Positions 34,524-45,757 of a DNA stretch of 64,000 nucleotides are shown piece after piece. The notes under the pieces were generated by a model. It was given only the letters and a program-made list of their open reading frames with translations. It ran no database searches and was not told the DNA's origin. Within the stretch, counting starts at the first letter, position 1. Every line of letters starts with the position of its first letter. Source of the DNA: Datura wrightii. Its lineage: Eukaryota; Streptophyta; Magnoliopsida; Solanales; Solanaceae. Position numbers and translations under genes: made by a program. The stretch covers positions 91,842,001 through 91,906,000 of the forward strand of contig JASDFA010000010.1 in the NCBI GenBank assembly GCA_035772735.1. The letters run 5' to 3'.

Positions 34524-36729
34524 ACAGAGTTGAAACGAAGAAAACTAAAAACTTTGCACCAGGTCACAGATCGAGTTATTTTGTGACTCGTGGGGAAGAA
34601 CACGAGTCGTAAGGTGACTCGTGGTAAGGTTCCAGGCTTGGTTTGGATTTTTGAAATCTGAAATCTCCACGGACCTGACCACGAGTCATGGTTAGTCCCC
34701 ACGACTCGTTGAGTCAGCCACGGTAAAGGGATTGAGGTAGGTGAAGAGAAATGGCAGTGTACCCTACAAAAGGTCCCCATGAGTCGTGGTCAGCCATCAC
34801 AATTTGTGGGATGGGTCGTGGTCAGCAGGATGGAAATTATTTGAAATTAAGGCAGTGCATGTGACGAGTGGTAACCAAGAGTCGTGGTCACCTACAATGA
34901 TTCGTGAGGTCCCTCGTGATGAACCCCGAATGATCTATTGTATAGTGTACTTGAAGATTTATGCCACGATCCATTCCCCTTGGCGATGACTCATGTAGTC
35001 CCTCGTTGGGACTGGCAGTCAGTTATTTCTTGCGAATTTAGTAAGGAATTTTTAGTAATTCCTATGATCCTAGGGCCTAAACTACGATTTTTACGTTATG
35101 AATGATGAGTTTTAAGAGGCTTAAGTTCATTTTAGGCCATTCTTACCCATGCATGCAAAGTTAAAGAGTTAGAGAGGTGATCAAGCTTATTCTCCTTCAT
35201 GTTCTCTTCAAATCCTCTTGGGCAACTAGAGAAGCGTAAGAATTAGCTATAGTCAGATATGCGGGATTATGAGTGGGTGAATCCTTTCACACCCATGCCC
35301 AATCTCTCTCAAATCATGAAATTCCATGGGGTATTAACCCAATGCATGAAATTCCTAATTTTCTATATGGGTTTAATTTAAATGTAGTTCTACTAATGAA
35401 TTATGATTCATGGGCAAGTTTTACATTGTTTTTCATAAAAATTATGTTTCAATATTTTCAAATTTAAATTGCCCAATTATGAGAAATTTATGAAAGTTGA
35501 GATTTATGATGAATGTTCATGTATGATGAAGTATTGATAATGAAAAACATGTTTTCAAGTCACCCATGTTTATAATAATGTTTTCAAGTGAATTGAATAT
35601 TTTCAAGCATGTTAAAGTATTGAGCAATGTCCACTTGTTCAAGAATGATTTGTGATTTATGATATGGACCTCATGATTAGTCGATTTATGATGTTGGCCG
35701 ACTAAAGGGCCCTTGATTCATAGCCAAACATGTATGTAAATGGGGATTAATGATGTTAAATATTTATTTAGCCATGAATCTCATGAATAATGTTTATGAC
35801 TTATGTATGAGCCTAATATGCATGTTTTTGGGAGCAGTGTCTAGTACAAACTAGCCGGTGTTCAAAGAACTACGCTGGTGTCTCATAACTACGTTCCACC
35901 GTACATTCATGATGATAAATTATAATGATAATGGATCCCCTCTTTCGTGATATCACATAATGCACGTCCCTTGCCTGGCAAGCCAGGGATGGCTCTGCCC
36001 ACTTGAGCGAGACAGTTGGAGCATCCTGTAAGGCTCTACCATGATGGTGTCGGTTATGACAAGTCCTCCCACTGTTCCTCATGATTTATGCATGGTTATG
36101 TTTATGTTATCTTGGCTCAAGTGTGATTTATAAGGTTTCTCTTATGGCTATGATAATAAACGAATTACGAATGTTTTGAAAACCTTGAGCCTTATGTTGC
36201 ATTATGATATTTATGTTATGAACATGTTTTCCTATTCTTATGACCTCTTATGAACGTTTATGTATTTTAAATGTCCATTTTACATACCTTACATACTCGA
36301 TATATTCCACGTACTGACCTCATACTCTATGCTGTATCATTTCATGATACAGGCCCCGACACTCAGTCTCAGCCCTGTCAGTAGCCAGTTCCAGAGTTAG
36401 CACCCAGCTTAGTTGTGAGTCATCATCTCCCGAGGACTCTCTGATTTCGAATATTGATGTACTTTCAGTTTCAGTATTAGCAAGTTAGTTGGGGTCTTGT
36501 TCTATCAATTCACCAGACTTAGAGAGTCTTTTCTGGCAATAAAATGTATTCAACTTCAGATTCATGTATCTTTAATGTTATGTTTATTTTAGACTTCTTC
36601 TAAGATCATCATGTTAATTCTTCTATTGTATTGATTGAGTTAGATAAATGTTCATGCCATGAGTCGACTTGGGGTCTCTCGGGGCTCCTTGTACTATGTC
36701 TCGATCTGGGCCTACGTTCGATCGTGACA
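34524..36729 (+). repeat. D-family LTR, right copy lacking its first ~40 bp
   Basis: It aligns with 28,684-30,857 to the end (GATCGTGACA at 36729). The start is a deletion junction near 34,524, fixed only to within several bases. Bases after 36729 (AGTGT) would be the right target duplication; the left one is outside the window. Confidence 0.9.
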
Positions 36730-37551
36730 AGTGTTCTACTTCTATAAAAAAAATTGATAATTGCATAATTTAATTTATCAACTCTTCTATATCAATACCT
36801 TTGATTCAATCTTCACTTTTGTATGTTTTAACTTGTCTTAAAATCTATCTTTTCTTTTGTCATGTTTTGAGTTTTTTTTCATGTTCATGTTTTGAATTTG
36901 AAGAAGACAATAGGAATTGCTATACCACCTTATGTTGTTTATATTCAAATAATTTAACTTAGATGGCCTCTTTTACTTGAGTCTAGTATTGATATTATGT
37001 GAATTAAATTTTGTGTTATTTCTAACTAACATTCTTCATCTACTCATACAGTCATAAGTTTCAGCTATTCAGATAGAGTAATCTCCTCATCTCATGAAAT
37101 AATTTTTTTATAAACTTATAGATTATTATGATTATAATGATTGTGCATAATTTATTTTAGATTATATCACAATGTAATCTGAAAAGGATTTCGGGAACAA
37201 AATTGTGCCAATTAACAACTTAAGGCCATATGATAAAATGAAGATTTTAAAATCAAGTTATTACTAAATATTTAAAGTACGAAACCTCATATCAAAATAT
37301 CATTCACTTTTTTGCCTTTCTAAAAATAAAGTTCATACTTGACAAAACAGTTATTTAATTATTTTTTAATATTTTAGTATTTTAAAATTACCTAAATTTT
37401 ATATATTAAATTCTTCCTTATTTGAAATATATAGAAATTGTAAAGCGATTAAGATTTTATCTTTTATGAAATAATTATACGTTAAATAAAATTGTACTTA
37501 TAATGTAAATTAATATTTTGTTTAGGGCTTTTGAAAATACAATTTAATAAA
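36730..37551. other. AT-rich DNA without recognisable features
   Basis: About 820 bp with long T and A runs, no convincing ORF and no repeat that I recognise. It is probably part of the pre-insertion genomic background. Confidence 0.6.
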
Positions 37552-37574
37552 AAGGGAAGTTTGATGCACAAAGC
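37552..37574 (+). mobile_element. 5' end of an Au-like SINE, split by a solo LTR
   Basis: GGGAAGTTTGATGCACAAAGC resembles the head of plant Au SINEs (AGCTCGGTGCACAAAGC, from memory of the family). It continues at 39896 after the LTR. Bases 37570-37574 (AAAGC) are duplicated at 39891-39895. Confidence 0.55.
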
Positions 37575-39890
37575 TGTAATACCCCGGAAGTACCTAAGAT
37601 TAGACCCGAGATCTAAAAATGGGAGTTGGTTGAAATTAGGGAAAATCTCACAGAACGGACAACCCAACGGATCGTTGGTCCAACCAACGACCCATGGGAA
37701 GGTTGTCTGGTAGTAGTGGGGGAAGACAACGAGCGAAGTAACGACTCATTCGTTACAAAGAGTCGTCGTGTAAAGTCGTGGTGGGAACTGATCCTCAACT
37801 TAAGGGGACGTAATGGGTCATCCCATAACCCGTCGTGAGGAGTAATGGGTTATGGTGACCCGTCGTGGGAAGGAATATCAACTTTCTAGTCAATGTAACA
37901 GAAGGTAACCACGACCCGTTGGAAGAGGTAATGAGTCGTGGTTAGACTCGTGGGAAAGATTTGTGGAGGTCAGGATAGGAGAAACAATGGATGACTTAAC
38001 GGGTCATCACTTGGAACAACGACTCACCCTATCGAGTCGTGGGAAGGAATCTGGAAGTATGAAATGAGGCAGTGGATCCAACGGCTCGATACCACGAGTC
38101 GTGGTATCATGTAACGACTCGTGGGATCATCCGTTGGTTCACCCAGTGCAGAATTTTCAAGAATTTCATTTAGGGCATTTTCGTTATTCCAAGTCCTAGA
38201 GTCCTAAAATACGTCGTTTAAGGCTTGAAAGTCAATGTTTATTGAGGGTAAAACCCACCCTAGGCTTATTCATTTCCATGCATGCAAGGTTAAGGAATTG
38301 AGGAGGTGATCAAGCTTGTTCTTCAAGGATTTCTTCAAATTTTCCATTGGGATTTCAAGGAGTGGTGAGATTTAATTTTTCCCAGGTATGTAGGGTTATG
38401 AATGGGTTAATTCTTTCAAACCCATGCCCAATCTCTTTTAATTCATGAATTTTCCTATCTAAATTCTATGAGATTTTATCCAATGCATGAAATTTTGATT
38501 TCTCTACTTGGGCTTGATCTAATTGAGTTACTATTATTGAATTATGAATTATGGATAATTTTTATATTGTTTTGTTTTATATTAAAAATCATGTTTCAAG
38601 TTTTACAAACTAAAATGTCCATTTATGAAAAGTTCATGAAAGTCAAGGTTTATGATGGATGCTCATGTATGATGAATTATTGATGATGAAAAGCATGTTT
38701 TCAAGTTACCCATATTTATAATCATGTTTTTTAATGAATTGAGCATTTTCAAGCATGGTAACATATTGGGCAAATCCTACATGTTCAAGAATAATTTACG
38801 ATTTATGATATGAATCTCATGATGTATCAATTTATGATGTTGGCCAACTAAAGAGATTTTGATTCTTGGATAATCATGTATTTTAAAGGGGAATAAATGA
38901 TGATAATGTTTATTTGGCCATGAATCTTAATGAATAATGTTATTGATTTACATACGAGCCTAACGTGCATGTTTTTAGGAGTAGTGTCTAGCACCGAGCA
39001 ACTCAACGTTCAAAGGACTACGTTGGTGTCTCATAACTACTTGCCACCATAGGTTTATATTGATACATTACAATGTTAATGATCCCTTCCTTCGTGATAT
39101 CACATAATGCACGTCCCTCGCTTGGCAAGCCAGGGGTGACTCTGCCCACTTGAGTGAGATATTTGAGGCATTATATAAGGATCTATCATAATGATATCAG
39201 TTATGACAAGTCCTCCTATTGTTCCGCATGTTTTATGCATTGTTATGTTAAGTTATTTGGCTCAATTGATGATTTAATGAAGTTCCACTTATGACTATGG
39301 TAATGAATGGTTTACAAACGATTTGAAAACCTTGAGCCTTATGTTATCTTATGATATTTATGATACAAGCATGTTGTCCCTCTCTTATGATCATTTATGA
39401 GCTTTTACGTACTTTTAAATGTCCGTTTTACTTACCTTGCATACTCGGTACATTCCACATGCTGACTGTATGCTCTATGCTATATCATTTTATGATACAG
39501 GCTCCGATCTTCAGATCTAACACCATCAGTAGTCCATCTTAGAGTTTAGCATCCAACTTATTGGTGAGTCCTCATTCTCTGAGGACCATATGTTTCAGAT
39601 GTTGATGTTTTTTTAGTTTTTAGTTTTGTCGGGTTAATTGAGGATGTTTTCCCATGAACCCATCTGATACAATAGAGGCTTTCAGAATATATGTAGTAGT
39701 CAGTTGTTGTGTATGTAGTACATTCCATTTATCATGTTATGTTATGTTCAGACTTCCGCCATGTCGTTATGTCAAGTATTCCGCTTTATCGATATTGAGT
39801 TAGATGAATGTTCATGCCATGGGTCGACTGGAAGTCTCTCGGGGCTCCTTGTCCCGTGTTACGATCTGGGCCTCCGTTTGGGTCGTGACA
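37575..39890 (+). mobile_element. Solo LTR of a D-related chromovirus
   Basis: This is a 2,316-bp LTR, TGTAATACCCCGG...GGGTCGTGACA, with 5-bp duplications AAAGC on both sides and no internal sequence. It is therefore a product of LTR-LTR recombination. It is related to the D LTR over its whole length but clearly diverged, and has a CACGAGTCGTGG-type palindrome cluster at about 37,670-38,130. Confidence 0.95.
38088..38108. promoter_or_regulatory. Perfect palindrome in the solo LTR
   Basis: Arms GATACCACGA and TCGTGGTATC flank a single central G. It is the best preserved example of the D-type palindrome and could be a dimer-binding site or a hairpin. Confidence 0.7.
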
Positions 39891-39895
39891 AAAGC

Positions 39896-39995
39896 ACTCC
39901 GCACTAATAGAGCTTGGAGAAGGATCGCACTTCAAGGAGTGTGATATAGATATTCTACCCTAATGCAACCATTAGTGATTGTTTTCACTAATTTT
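39896..39995 (+). mobile_element. 3' part of the Au-like SINE
   Basis: GAGAAGGATCGCACTTCAAG, GAGTGTGATATAGA and TCTACCCTAATGCAA match the Au SINE body in order (from memory). After about 39,985 similarity fades; the 3' end, with the usual short T run, is not identifiable. It is tRNA-derived, Pol III-transcribed and non-coding. Confidence 0.65.
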
Positions 39996-40527
39996 GACGA
40001 GTCTTTCTTAGTTTGGACGATCAATTACAAATAAATAAATGTGTTTGTGATACGACATTAGCTTATTAGTGTCAAAATAAGCCATTAATAACTCAGAATA
40101 CAATTTCGTAAATGCTAATTGTTTAAAATAATAAGTTATATTATATATTCTATTCTACTATACAACTTTACATTGCAATGTGTCTTCATAATGCTAATAT
40201 TTGTATTTAATGTTAATTTGTTAAATAGTGTAGTAATAAAAATTTTGTAATAATTAATACGAAAATACATATAATGAATGCATTTAAGTGTTAATGTAAA
40301 AGCAAAGAAAATTTTGTATCTTTCAAACACTATTTTTACGATGTTTTTGTTCATTGAAATAAATTTTAGAACAAACTGAAAAAAAAATTAGATTGGCTCA
40401 ACCTTTTAAACATAATCATTTATCAATTTGACATTTATAATTTTCTTTCTAAATTCTTATATTATTACACAAATATTTTTTGTATATTATTTATGCTATT
40501 TTTAAAAATTTATTTTTATTAATATGA
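39996..40527. other. AT-rich DNA, possible Helitron interior
   Basis: No ORF or repeat is recognised. If the terminus at 40528-40560 is real, some of this belongs to a non-autonomous Helitron whose 5' TC end I could not place. Confidence 0.4.
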
Positions 40528-40560
40528 GGGACACGCGTGAGACGTGTACATTAAAACTAG
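40528..40560 (+). mobile_element. Helitron-type 3' terminus
   Basis: A short hairpin (ACACG at 40531-40535, CGTGT at 40543-40547, 7-nt loop) is followed nine bases later by CTAG (40557-40560) and then T. This is the hairpin-CTRR-T layout of Helitron 3' ends, which insert between A and T. No Rep/helicase gene is near, so it would be non-autonomous. Confidence 0.55.
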
Positions 40561-42102
40561 TGTGTATATATATATTATAACACATTATCAATGCGAGACT
40601 CTACTATATTGAACAAATGCTTTAAAATTCTAGTATTGTTTGTATCACACATCAGAACACTGTGGAACTGGAGGATGATCACATGGGCGGTTTTTAATCG
40701 TACTTGAAAGATTGATTTAAGTTCGCCGTCACACTTCAAGAGATAAATATCAAATTTATGATTGATCAAAATCTATAACTATGTGTTGTCTATATTACAT
40801 GCAAATATAATTTTGGCTATTTATTCCGTTGCATATGCTTATTTTCGATCAATTAGTATCATGGCTTGCTTGAATATAATTAGATAACATAATGTGTGTG
40901 TATGTATTTGATATATACATGAATATGCAGCTCTTAACCTTGAGTTCAGTTGAAGTCGAGATCAATTTTGTTAAGTTATGATTGTCAATGACAATGGTGT
41001 AGAACTGTTACTGCGTATGAGAATGAATCTTAATATTCTTTGTTTGTCAGGTTAGTATTTTATTGTACGAAAAGTAAAGAGAGTTAAAGAAATAAAAAGG
41101 GGGAATAGTGGCAGTGCCTAGCCAAGAAAAGCCACAGGTTAGGTATTGCATAGGAGTCAAAGACCCCAATTTTCACTTTCTTTTAATAAGTTCTTAAAGA
41201 TATCATTATTATCCCATTCTAGTTTTTATAATGAAAAATCAAAGCCGGCGACGTGATAATTTATTTTGCTAGGAATGTTTAAACCATTGTGGATCTTTTT
41301 GAGATATATGACACCCATTGATTTTAAAATATTTGACGTTGTTAATTTGAGATATGGGCACCATTATTTATCTTTCACGCGGTATATGATAAATAATATT
41401 GTAAAATGTATTTACTCTGAATATTCACTACACAAATATAATTATTTTGCATTAATTATTTTTATTACTTTTCTTCATTATGAAGATAACCTCCACTATT
41501 TTTCTTTAATAAGTTTTATAAATCCTAATTTGATAAGTATAATAAATTCTCCATCAAAATAAAGGAATATAAAGTAGTGGTACACTTGACTTTTCAAATT
41601 TATATGTTGAGGTGTGTTATATAAATATGATAAATGTCAAGGTATGATAAGGAGTCTCTAATGAAATTTTATGAAACACGTACATTAGTCCATTTCTTAA
41701 AGAGAATGTGAGTTGTGATAAATATCGTTAATGTTTGTCCGTTCTTGAAAGTGAACATGCCATGTGATAAAAATTATGGATAAGGACATGTACATGTATG
41801 GTTGGATAAGTGTCACAACTCACCTCTACGGGAGGTTTGAGAGAAATAAAGAAATTTTATTTTGATATAAACGGTCATTGGTCAAGTACTTTTAGTACTT
41901 CACTTTGATTGGATACTAATATTATAGTATGTTTTATCATGGATTATCAAACGGTAAAAATAAGAAATAAGTTTTGCCTATAATTTTTTAATCATGACTG
42001 TAATTATATAATTTTCTTCTTGATGGAGATGTTCACTATATGGATGATGTTATGAAATATGTGGGAGTACATAATATTAATTGAGAGTTTTGAAAGAGCT
42101 AA
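40561..42102. other. AT-rich intergenic DNA
   Basis: About 1.5 kb with no feature I can support. A 98-codon open stretch at 41266-41562 is Ile/Tyr/Phe-rich and looks like a by-product of AT composition. The stretch ends where element E begins. Confidence 0.6.
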
Positions 42103-44354
42103 TGTCACACCCCAAACTTGGAGGGGCATGACTGGCACCCTATGCCGCACCTAATGGAGCACACCTTGCTAAAAATCTAACTACAACAAGCTAGAATCAT
42201 CGAGGTTCGACATTGAAACTACTATAATATTAGAGTATATGATAATAATAGGAAGCTAGCTTCACAAACCAACCAACAAATACACAATAGGCCGACAAGG
42301 CCGTAGAATGAAATATAACCTGAACAAGGTGGCCTTCTAGGCCTATAATAATAATTCTACAACCACAACAACGTTTTCGAGCCTCTATAAATACAATATT
42401 AATTAATTGACAGGGCGCCAAACTACCCATAGCCAAAACAACCTGGCAACTCCAAAAGAGTCGGAGCTTATCGACTCAGCTGTCCAAGAACTTGATCTAC
42501 CTGCCGATCAGCACTTGCAGGCATGAATGCAGCTCCCCCAACTAGGGCGTTAGTATGGAGATGTACTGAATATGCAAGGCAGAAAGCGACAATATGATTC
42601 ATCATAAATAAAAAGATATACATAAGCCTGGAAAGCCCAACACAACAAAGTAAACGAACAACAAATGGCGCCTAGCCGACACAACTCACCTATAACCTCT
42701 TGTACCACACAGGGTCCATTCAATAAGCTTACCTAGTCCATCCCTAGGCCCTTCAACGGCCTCAGCTATCACCAAGCCACATCTAGTATCTACAGCTATC
42801 AGAAAAATATAATGCAAAGCAACAATATAAAGAAACAAGCATAGAATAATACAACATAGCACATACAGATATATTAGTTCACAATCTAACCTTACCGGTG
42901 ACACGCCTCGCGGTCTTATGGTCTAATAGCATATATTAGCAAGGTGCACCGACAATGCTCAATGACCCCACACTCCTAGTAAGGTCACTAGTGCATCAAA
43001 AACACTCAACGGCTATACACTAGTGTCACAATAAGTTGAACAAGGACCAAGTGCGCTGAATGAATCCATAGCCACTCTGGTCGGCTATACCTTAGGGTCG
43101 ACCGTTACTAGAAACACTCAATAGCCATTATCGTTGAGCCCTCAGAGGTACCTATATCAAAAAACAGTCATAACATACACACATTACCTTAACATAGCCA
43201 CACATTCAGAAAAGGCACAACGTCCAACCCAACTATTACTACTATACAATTCATCCTTAAGCTCTAGACATCTTATAGTTCCTTACTGTAATACCCAATT
43301 GCTGAAGGATCATAGCTTAATAACTCTATCCCTTGAGATTCATGTACAACTAGAGAATTCCACAAATAACAACAATCATCCAAACATAACTTAACAATCA
43401 ACCACTAACCAAGCCAAATAGAGTTACAACCCAATGCCTTTTGACGTCCTATCGACGTACAACAACCAACTAAACTAATGCCTGACTTCACGGCCTCAAC
43501 AGGTGAGGGAAATACCTACCTCTCAACAATCCCTAAACATAATTATAATCGATTCAAATAGTAGTTACAACACATAAAATTCACACAACATGACAAGAGT
43601 GTGATTGGAATGGAAATCATGCCAAAATAGAGAAACAGAAGCCTTAACATACCTTAAATTCAATGAAGCCAAACTAGGCCGAATCTCCACCCTCATAAGC
43701 TTCAAGCTACTGCCTAAGATTAGATCAAGTTTCTGCCAAAAACGCAACTAACATAACTTCAACAAAAACAATGCAAATGAAGCTTATTTGACGCGATTTC
43801 TACAAATTTGACGATAGAATTTCCAAAGTAACAATGTACTAAAATGTACAAACTCTTAATCATACTAAACAACTAGGAATCAATAGAAAGAAGGACTTAC
43901 CAAGTAATTCAATAGAGTTCAACCACCAAAATTGTCAAAAACTCTGCCAAAACACGAACAACACGTAAGATTTTGACTTTATTAAATCAAGAATCACGTT
44001 GGAAAATGATTTGTAACCTTAGGATCAATTGGGACATGAAGAGAGGATCTTGAGAGAGTTTCCTTTGTGGAAACTTTTTTGGAAATGAGAAATAAAACAA
44101 GCAAATTGACCAAAGACATATATACAGACTGGACCGATAGAGGAGCAACGTGGAACGTTGCCCAGCGCGCCATTGGAGGGCTGTGACACGCTGCCATCAC
44201 GGATTGCCTCTGGTCCTTTATCGCTTTCTCACTCTATTGCACGTTCATGTAATCATCCCTTGGCCTTCACAAGACGTATAACACATAACCACCAAATTAT
44301 GCTCGAACATCCGAGACCTATCAATGGGACCGCTCTAACGCAAGGGGCGTTACA
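42103..44354 (-). repeat. Element E 3' LTR
   Basis: It is 2,252 bp; the plus strand reads TGTCACACCCCAAAC...GGCGTTACA. A TATA-like box is at about 44119-44124. About 58 bp upstream in element sense, plus-strand 44183-44203 matches the element B core motif at all but one position. A 6-bp inverted repeat, CAACGT/ACGTTG, is near 44149-44163. Confidence 0.9.
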
Positions 44355-44807
44355 TCCTTACCCCCTTTAAAAACATTCATCCTCAAATGTTGGATGACAC
44401 GCACATTCCGATCTAAGTATTATCATTGCGCAACATAGCCTTCAAAAATTCAGGAGTAAGTCTACGATAGATAATTTTAGATAATATGACTTTGCACCAT
44501 GCCAAGGCATGACACAACAATAACCATAATCAGAATAAGGATCTTAACTGCCACCATGTCTAGCCATTGGCCTGCCATAATCCATCATATCGTTAGTATT
44601 TCTGCACAAGTCAGCAAACATGAGTCTAGACCTGAATGCTATGACAGATGACATCTTGCATGATTTCAATTAAAAAAGAAGGATAACAATCCTGAATGTC
44701 TAGTAGCCTCATGTTTATAAGTACGCTTCGCAATACACATATAAACAAGGCTTTACTATAATTAGCTCATAGATTCTCTAGGACATGAATTTTTCTAATA
44801 CCGAGTC
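44355..44807 (-). other. Element E residual interior
   Basis: On the minus strand a purine tract (AAAGGGGGTAAGGA) abuts the 3' LTR, preceded by a decayed form of the pre-tract hairpin (about 44373-44390). At the other end ACTCGGTATTAG is a decayed primer-binding site. Between them I see no coding motif. Confidence 0.75.
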
Positions 44808-45757
44808 CATCACACCCCAAACCTGGAGTGGCATGACTGGCACCCTGTGCCATACTTGATCGAGCACACTCTGCCATAAATTTAACTACAATAAGCCAAA
44901 ATTGTCGAGGTTTGGCATTACAACTACTATAAGATCAGAGCATATCACTGTAAGCAAAAGCTGTCTTCATCGACCAACCAACAAATACACAATAGGCCAA
45001 CAAGGCCACAGAATGGAATATAGACTAAATAAGGCGGCCTTCCAGGACTATAACAACAATACTACAACCACAACAATGTCTATGAGTATCTATAAATATA
45101 ATAGTAATCAATTGTCCAGGACAGGATCCTAAATTACCCATAGCCAAAATAACCTGGCAACTCTTGAAGACTTGAAGCTCACCGACCCAATTGAAACTCC
45201 ACTCAGCAGCCCAAGAACTAGATCTACCTATTGATCAGCACCTGCAGGCATTACTGTAGTGCCCCCAACTAGGCATTAGTACAGAGATGTACCGAGTATA
45301 TAAGGTGGGACGCAACAATATGATTCAGATCACAAATCAACAAAGTATAAAATATATCAACAGAGACATGCTTAGAAAAATCAAGTAAAGCAAACAGAAC
45401 CAACCTGGCCCCCATAAGCTCGACATGCTCAACATGACAAAGTAAATGAACGACAACGGTGTCTAGCTAACACAATTCACCTGTAACCTCCTATACCACA
45501 CAAGGTCCATCCAACCATCTTACCTAGTCCATTCCTAGACCCTTCAATGGCCTGAACTACCACCAATTCACATCTAGCATCCACAACTATCAGAAAAAGA
45601 TAATGCAAGGCAACAATACAAAGCAACAAGAACAAAATAATATGACATAGCACATGCAGATATATTAGTTCATAATCCAATCTTGCCGGGGATACATCTC
45701 GCGGTCTTATAGGTCTAACGGTACATAGTAGCAAGGTAAACCGACAACACTTAATAG
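44808..45757 (-). repeat. Element E 5' LTR, terminal part
   Basis: It follows 42103-42965 closely. The terminal TG (plus-strand view) is mutated to CA. It stops where element F begins at 45758; the remainder would lie beyond F, outside the window. Confidence 0.85.

Larger units (their letters stand above)
42103..45757 (-). mobile_element. Element E: minus-strand LTR element with almost no interior, cut by F
   Basis: Two minus-strand LTRs of one family (42103-44354 and 44808-45757, the latter interrupted) flank only 453 bp. The polypurine tract and the primer site are still next to their LTRs, so the interior has been lost or was never long. No gag or pol motif remains. The family is related to A/B by its termini (TGTCACACCCC on the plus strand) and its promoter module. 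Confidence 0.85.

Noticed and set aside
36730..37551. Possible host gene or promoter in the AT-rich stretch
   Set aside because: No exon-like ORF, no splice-consistent coding blocks and no convincing core promoter linked to a downstream gene.
41266..41562. 98-codon open stretch in AT-rich DNA
   Set aside because: Composition is Ile/Tyr/Phe/Leu-heavy as expected from AT-rich random sequence; no domain, homologous copy or gene context.
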